A stretch of 64,000 nt of DNA. Source: Medakamo hakoo. Lineage: Eukaryota; Chlorophyta; Trebouxiophyceae; Coccomyxaceae. The stretch spans positions 496,001 through 560,000 of the forward strand of contig CP089454.1 of assembly GCA_026636295.1 (NCBI GenBank). Reading direction: 5' to 3'. A program made the translations under genes and the position numbers. Below, in pieces: positions 59,601 to 64,000 of the stretch (position 1 is the stretch's first letter; each line of letters begins with the position of its first letter). The notes under the pieces are model-generated. The model ran no database searches. It had not been told where the DNA came from and saw only the letters and a list, made by a program, of their open reading frames with translations.

Positions 59601-62359
59601 CGCGCGCCGCGGCCACGCTCATCCAGGCGCGGTGGCGCGGCGTGTTGGGCCGGCGCGCGGCCCGCGACGCGCGCGGCAGCGGCGCGGCCCTCAAGATTCA
59701 GGCCGCCTGGCGCGCGCACAAGGACCGGCGCGCCTTCCTGGACCACGTCGCCAACCGGCGGGCGACGACCGTGCAAAAGTACGCGCGCGGCTGGCTGGCC
59801 CGGGCCCGGTTCCGGCGGGCGACGGACTTGGGGCGGCGCCAGGCCGCGCGCGCGGCGGCGGACGAGAAGCGGGCGGCCGCCGCGACAAAGATCCAGGCGG
59901 CCTGGCGCGGGCGGGCGGCCCGGGACCGGGTGGCGGGCATGCGGGCGGACGCAGCCCGCCTGGCCGAACTGGAGGAGGGCAAGGCCTGGCTGGAGACGCA
60001 GGTCGGCCAGTTGCGGTCGGCGCTGGCGGACGCGGAGGGCCGGGCCGCCACGGCCGAAGCGGCCGCGGCCGCGGCCGCGTCGGCGGCCGCGGCCGCCCGC
60101 CTGGAAGCGTCGTCGGCCCGCGAAGCCGCGGCGGCCGCCGCAGCGTCGTCCACGCCCCGCGACCCGGGCGCCCTGCCCGCCGCTGCCGTCGCCGAGCTCG
60201 AAGCCGCCCAGGCCGCGGCGACGGCCGCCCTGCGCGCGGAAGTCGAGCTGCTGCGCTCGCAGCGCGACGCGGCCGAAGACGCGGCGCGGCGGGCCGAGGC
60301 GGCCGCCGCCGAAGCCCGGGCGGGCGAGGCCGCCGCGCTCGCCGCCGCCGAAGAAGCGGCGTCCGCCGGCCGGGCCAAAGACGCCGAGAACGCCCGGCTC
60401 TGGGACCAGGTCCGGTCCGCGGCGGAGGAGTACGCGGCCGAGTTCGAGGCCAAGGAAGCGACGATCGCGGCGCTCGGGGCGGAAGCCGAGGCCGGGCGCG
60501 CGGTCGCGCAGGCGGAGATCGACGCGCTGCGGACGGCCATGGAAGCCGAGGTGGCGTCCGCCCGGGCGGCCATGCACCGCCGCGTCGACGAGGCTGTGGC
60601 CGAGGCCGAGGCCAAGGCGGCGGGCCTGCGGGACGCCCGCGAGAAAAACGTGCACTTTTCCGCGCGCGTCGTCGCGCTCAACTCGCGCGTGGCTGCGCTG
60701 CAGAAAGCCGCGCGCGACGCGGCGGGCCGGGAACGCGAGTTGCTGGCGGAGTTGGAGGCCCTGCGCGCGGCGTTGGCCCACGGCGGCGCGCCCGCCGAGC
60801 CTGGGGCCGCCTACGCCAACGGGTCCGACTCGCCGCGGGCGTTGATGGCGGCGACGCCGGCCCGCGGCGGCGGCGGCGGCGGCGGCGGCGCCGGCCCCTG
60901 GGCGTCGCTCTCGCCCGACCAGGACGGCGCCCTGTCCGCGCTGGTGGACGCGTCCGTGCCGCGCCGCCTGCCCATCGTCAACATCCAGCACGGCGCCACG
61001 CCGTCCGACGCGGTGGGCCTGCCCTTTGCGGCCTGGCTGTTGGGCGAGTGCCTGCTGACGTGGGCGGGCGCGTGGCGGCCGGCGGAAGTCGACGCGGCCG
61101 CGACCCGGCTGCGCGACGCGGTCCTGGCCGCGGCCGACGCGGAAGGCCTGGGCTGCCAGGCCTACTGGCTGTCGGCCACCCTGGCCCTGGGCGCCCTGCT
61201 CAAGGTCCGGTCCATCGGGCGGCGGGACTGCGGCGGCCTGTTCAAGCTGGGCGACGACATGATCCAGTTTGGCGGCCTGCACGCCCTGCTGGCGGGCAGC
61301 GTGGCGGAGCAGCTGCCCGTGTCCGCGGCCGTCCTGCTCGGCGACGACGCAAAGCGCGCGGCGCGCGCGGCCGCGGCCGCCGCGCGCGGCGGCGGCCGCG
61401 GGCCGGGCGCCGCCGCCGCCGACGCGTCGCCGCCCGCCCGGTCGTACGAAGACCTCATGGCCTCGCCCTGGAAGGGCCTGCTGGGCGGCCTGTCCAACGT
61501 GCTGGAAGCGTTGCGGGGCGAGGGCGCGCCGCCGCCCGCGTGCCGCGCGGTCGTGCACGCCGCGCTGCGCACCGTCGACGCGGAGCTGGTCAACGCCCTC
61601 ATGCTGCGCCGGGACTGCTGCTCCATTTCGGCGGCCAAGGCCCTGCAGGCCGGCCTGGCCGACGTGGCGGCGTGGGTGGGGTACGTGGGCCCGGAGTGGG
61701 CGGGCGACCCGGCCGACGCGGGCGCCGCGCTCGCGCGCTCGTCCCAGGCCGCGGCCTACCTCCTGACGGGCAAGGCCGACTGCGTGCGCCGGGCGGCCAA
61801 GGGCTTTGACGTGTCGGCCGACTTGCGGCGCGCCTGCCCGTCCCTCACCCTGGCCCAGGTCTACCGCCTGACGGAGCACCACCACGACGACTGGATCGCG
61901 GGCGCGGGCGGCGGCGCGGACACGCTGGCGCTGCTGCGGGAGTTGAAGGCCGCGGTCGACAGCGCGGCCGCCCACCCCGGCTCGCCGGCCGGCCGCGCCA
62001 AGTCCGGCGCGTCCACGCCCTTCACGTCCCCGGGCTCCAACCCGTCGGCTGCAGGCGACTCCGTCTACGACGACGCGGACGACGGCACGCTCGGCGGCGG
62101 CGGCGGCGGCGGGCACGTGGACGAGGAGGCGCTGCTGGTCGACCCGCACGCCGCGTTTGTCCTGCCGCGCCGCCTGTTGACGGACGCGGCCCGCCACTAC
62201 GTCCAAGCTCCCCGGCCCTACCACTCCGCCGCGCCTGGTGTGTCCCTGCTGGACCGCATCGAAGCCTGCTGCCGCGGGTCGGTCGCGCTGCCGCCGGCGC
62301 TGCGGTCCCGGCCGGACTTTGCGTTTTTGCTCGGGACGGCCGCGGCGGGGCGGCGGTGA
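56653..62359 (+). CDS. Class XI-type myosin heavy chain
   Basis: Three exons: 56653-56942, 57180-57252 and 57353-62359; 1789 aa. An actin motor for organelle transport. After an SH3-like N-terminus (VGSAVWVADGG) the motor domain shows the P-loop GESGAGKTE (about 176-184). NDNSSRFGKFVEIGFD is switch I, LDIYGFECFETNSFEQLCIN the switch II/relay, and QPHYIRCIKPNP the actin-binding side. A converter region follows. Five IQ motifs lie at 59540-59940 (for example AIVIQSAWRGREAR and ALKIQAAWRAHKDRR). A coiled coil comes next and then a globular DIL tail with LMLRRDCCSISAAKALQAGL and CPSLTLAQVYRLTEHHHDDW, as in plant myosin XI. Loop 1, near the nucleotide pocket, is expanded by about 45 Gly/Pro/Arg-rich residues. 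The stop is 190 nt from the convergent WD40 gene's stop. Confidence 0.94.
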
Positions 62360-62549
62360 AAAAGCGAGAGAGGGGGATGGGGTGGGGTGGGGAGGGGGAG
62401 GTTGTGTGTGTGTGTTTCTTCTTCGGCGTGGGCGCGTGGGAGAGGCTGTGCTCGCACAGGGCGTGCGTGTGACCCGAGAAACGAGCGTTGATACGGAAAC
62501 AAACCAACACGAAAAAAAAAACGCGCACAAAACAGCCCTACACGCCCTC

Positions 62550-63874
62550 TCACCCGCCCCCGCTGTACACCAGCACGGACTTGTCGTCCGACACGGCCGC
62601 CAGCCGTGCCCCGGCCGGATCCCATGCCACGCCCCACACCTGGTCGGCCGCATCCCTGCACACCTGCAGGGCGGAACCGCGGGACCGCAAGTCCCACGCC
62701 CGCACGGACGCGTCGGCCGAGCACGTCGCCAGGTGGGCGCCGCCCGGGTGCGGCGCGACGCCCAACACCCACGACTCGTGGCCGGACAGGGCGTCGACGA
62801 GCGTGCCGCCCTCCACGTCGTACAGGTGGACCAGCATGTCATCGCAGCCCGTGACCAGCGTCCGGCCGTCGGGCGCCCAGGCCAGGGTGCGCACGGGCTT
62901 GAAGTGCCCGGGGAGCGAGTGGAGGAGCGCGCCCGTCCCGGCGTCGAAGACGGCCACGCCGCCGTCCATGGACCCGCACGCCAGGCGGCGGCCGTCCGGG
63001 GAGTAGGCCACGGACAGGACAAACCGGTCCGGGCGGCGCGGCTGGGCAGCGCCGGACGTGGTGGCGGCCGCGGCCGCGGCGTCGGCGGCGTCTCCGCCGT
63101 CGGCGCCTTCGGCTTCCGGCAGTAAAAATTCCGCCACTTTCTCCGCGTCGTCCGTCGACCAAATTACCACCCGGTTGGACGCGCCGCCCGCCGCTGCGAG
63201 CAACACGTCATCCCCACGCTGCTGGGCGGCGGGCGGGGCGAACGTGATCTGCCACGTCTCGCCGGGCGGGGTTTCGATGACGGCCTTGGTGCTGGTGTGG
63301 ATGGATGGAGTCGGAGCGGGGTGGGTGGGTGAGGGCGGCCGTCAGGGGGAGAAAGACGGGCCGTCGCCGAGCGAGCCGGCCTTCTGTCCATCTCCACTCC
63401 ATTTGCCCAGGCGTGCGCCGATGCCTGCACTTCCCTGCAGACCCGTGATCGTGGCCAGGCACGCTCGTCCTGGCCCCGCGTTCCGCGCGCACTTTCTCCA
63501 CCCCATCGCCATCGCCCAGAACCGCAACAAAACAAAAACACTCACGTCGCGTCCGCCAGGCTCCACACGCGGACAAAGGAGTCCAGGGAAGCCGACGCGC
63601 CGTACGTGCCACTGCCGTCCACGGCCACGGACACGGCTCCCAGCGTGTGGCCGACGTACGTGTGCAGCGGCTCGAGCGGGGCGGGCGCGGCGTCGGCCGC
63701 GCTCGCACCGTCACCTCCGCCGCCCGCGGCGGGGGGCCGCCACACTTTGACCGACTCGTCGACCGAGCCTGTGATCAGGTCGCCGCCATGGGGGCCGGTC
63801 CCAGGCACCCAGGCGCAGCACCAGACCGCGTCGTCGTGCGCGTCGTCGACCTTGACCGTGCGCGTCAGGCGCAT
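62550..63874 (-). CDS. WD40 protein, WDR61/SKI8/VIP3-like
   Basis: Two exons, 63874-63546 and 63291-62550, phase 2, 356 aa. The protein is a WD40 propeller starting DDAHDDAVWCCAWVPGTG. It continues with LITGSVDESVKVW, GASASLDSFVRVWSLADA and LACGSMDGGVAVFDAG. HFKPVRTLAWAPDGRTLVTG, MLVHLYDVEGG and HLATCSADASVRAWDL follow, ending DKSVLVYSGGG. The opening and the HFKPVRTLAW blade match WDR61/SKI8 (plant VIP3). That protein is shared by the Ski complex (cytoplasmic RNA decay with the exosome) and the PAF1 complex (transcription elongation). Human WDR61 is 305 aa; the extra residues are Ala/Gly/Asp-rich loops between blades. The acceptor used here (CACCAG|C) keeps the frame; an alternative AG seven nt downstream would not. 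Another seven-blade WD40 is a less likely reading. Confidence 0.85.
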
Positions 63875-64000
63875 TTTTTTGTGCCAGCGGCGAGGAGCGG
63901 GTTGCAGAAGCTTCGGCGGGGGGAGAGGGGTGCAGGTGTCGGGCTAGGCGGCGAGAGTGGGGCGCGGTCGCGTGCCCGGGAAGCGCCCGAAGATGATGGA

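Noticed and set aside
57245-63022. 1925-codon open frame on the minus strand opposite the myosin gene
   Set aside because: Its length reflects the lack of stop codons at very high GC; its composition is Arg/Gly/Ala shadow and the plus strand encodes a full myosin.

Overview
The window is nuclear DNA of a GC-rich, compact, intron-poor photosynthetic eukaryote, most likely a green (chlorophyte-type) microalga. The evidence is a class XI-type myosin with IQ motifs and a plant-like DIL tail, a plastid-type ribosomal protein uS13 encoded in the nucleus (red-lineage plastids normally keep this gene), a plastid-type pyruvate kinase, an At5g02240-like NAD(P)-binding protein, an ARID-ELM2-SANT protein and a RINGLET-like DDT/WHIM protein. 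Introns are few, about 110-620 nt, mostly with GTGAG or GTGCG donors, and many hold long C-rich tracts. I see no transposon, virus-like element, rRNA, tRNA or CRISPR array. Species identity cannot be fixed from this sequence alone.

Layout. 1-6.3 kb: a secreted protein of unknown function (+), an NAD+-dependent LigA-type DNA ligase (+) and a Tas-like aldo/keto reductase (-). 6.5-12.6 kb: RRP12 (-) and the adaptin-binding protein p34/AAGAB (-). 12.9-18.6 kb: an ARID-ELM2-SANT chromatin protein (+), a small membrane protein (-) and a PhyH-type dioxygenase (-). 18.7-28 kb: USP39/Sad1 (+), an At5g02240-like protein (-), a fusion of methylthioribose-1-phosphate isomerase with methylthioribose kinase (+) and plastid-type pyruvate kinase (-). 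28-42.8 kb: exportin-7 (+), a Nit1-like amidase (-), a degenerate class III cyclase fused to a membrane bundle (+), a large HARE-HTH/DDT/WHIM protein (-) and a [2Fe-2S] ferredoxin-like protein (+). 42.9-50 kb: a cytosine-deaminase-like amidohydrolase (-), a secreted unknown (+), a beta-rich unknown (-) and a WrbA-like flavoprotein (+). 50-64 kb: plastid uS13 (-), an ER cyclophilin (+), a glutaredoxin-DUF547 fusion (-), an unknown (-), class XI myosin (+) and a WDR61/SKI8-like WD40 protein (-).

Organisation. There are 27 gene models. The 17 genes from PhyH (17.7 kb) to the glutaredoxin fusion (54.6 kb) alternate strand without exception. Divergent start codons are often 80-350 nt apart and convergent stop codons as little as 26-82 nt apart. 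This suggests heavy use of bidirectional promoters and shared 3' regions. Most genes are housekeeping. The most notable are the nuclear bacterial-type ligase with an N-terminal extension, the two-step methionine-salvage fusion and the membrane pseudo-cyclase. Exon coordinates were worked out by hand from splice-site motifs and reading-frame continuity and have not been checked against transcripts.
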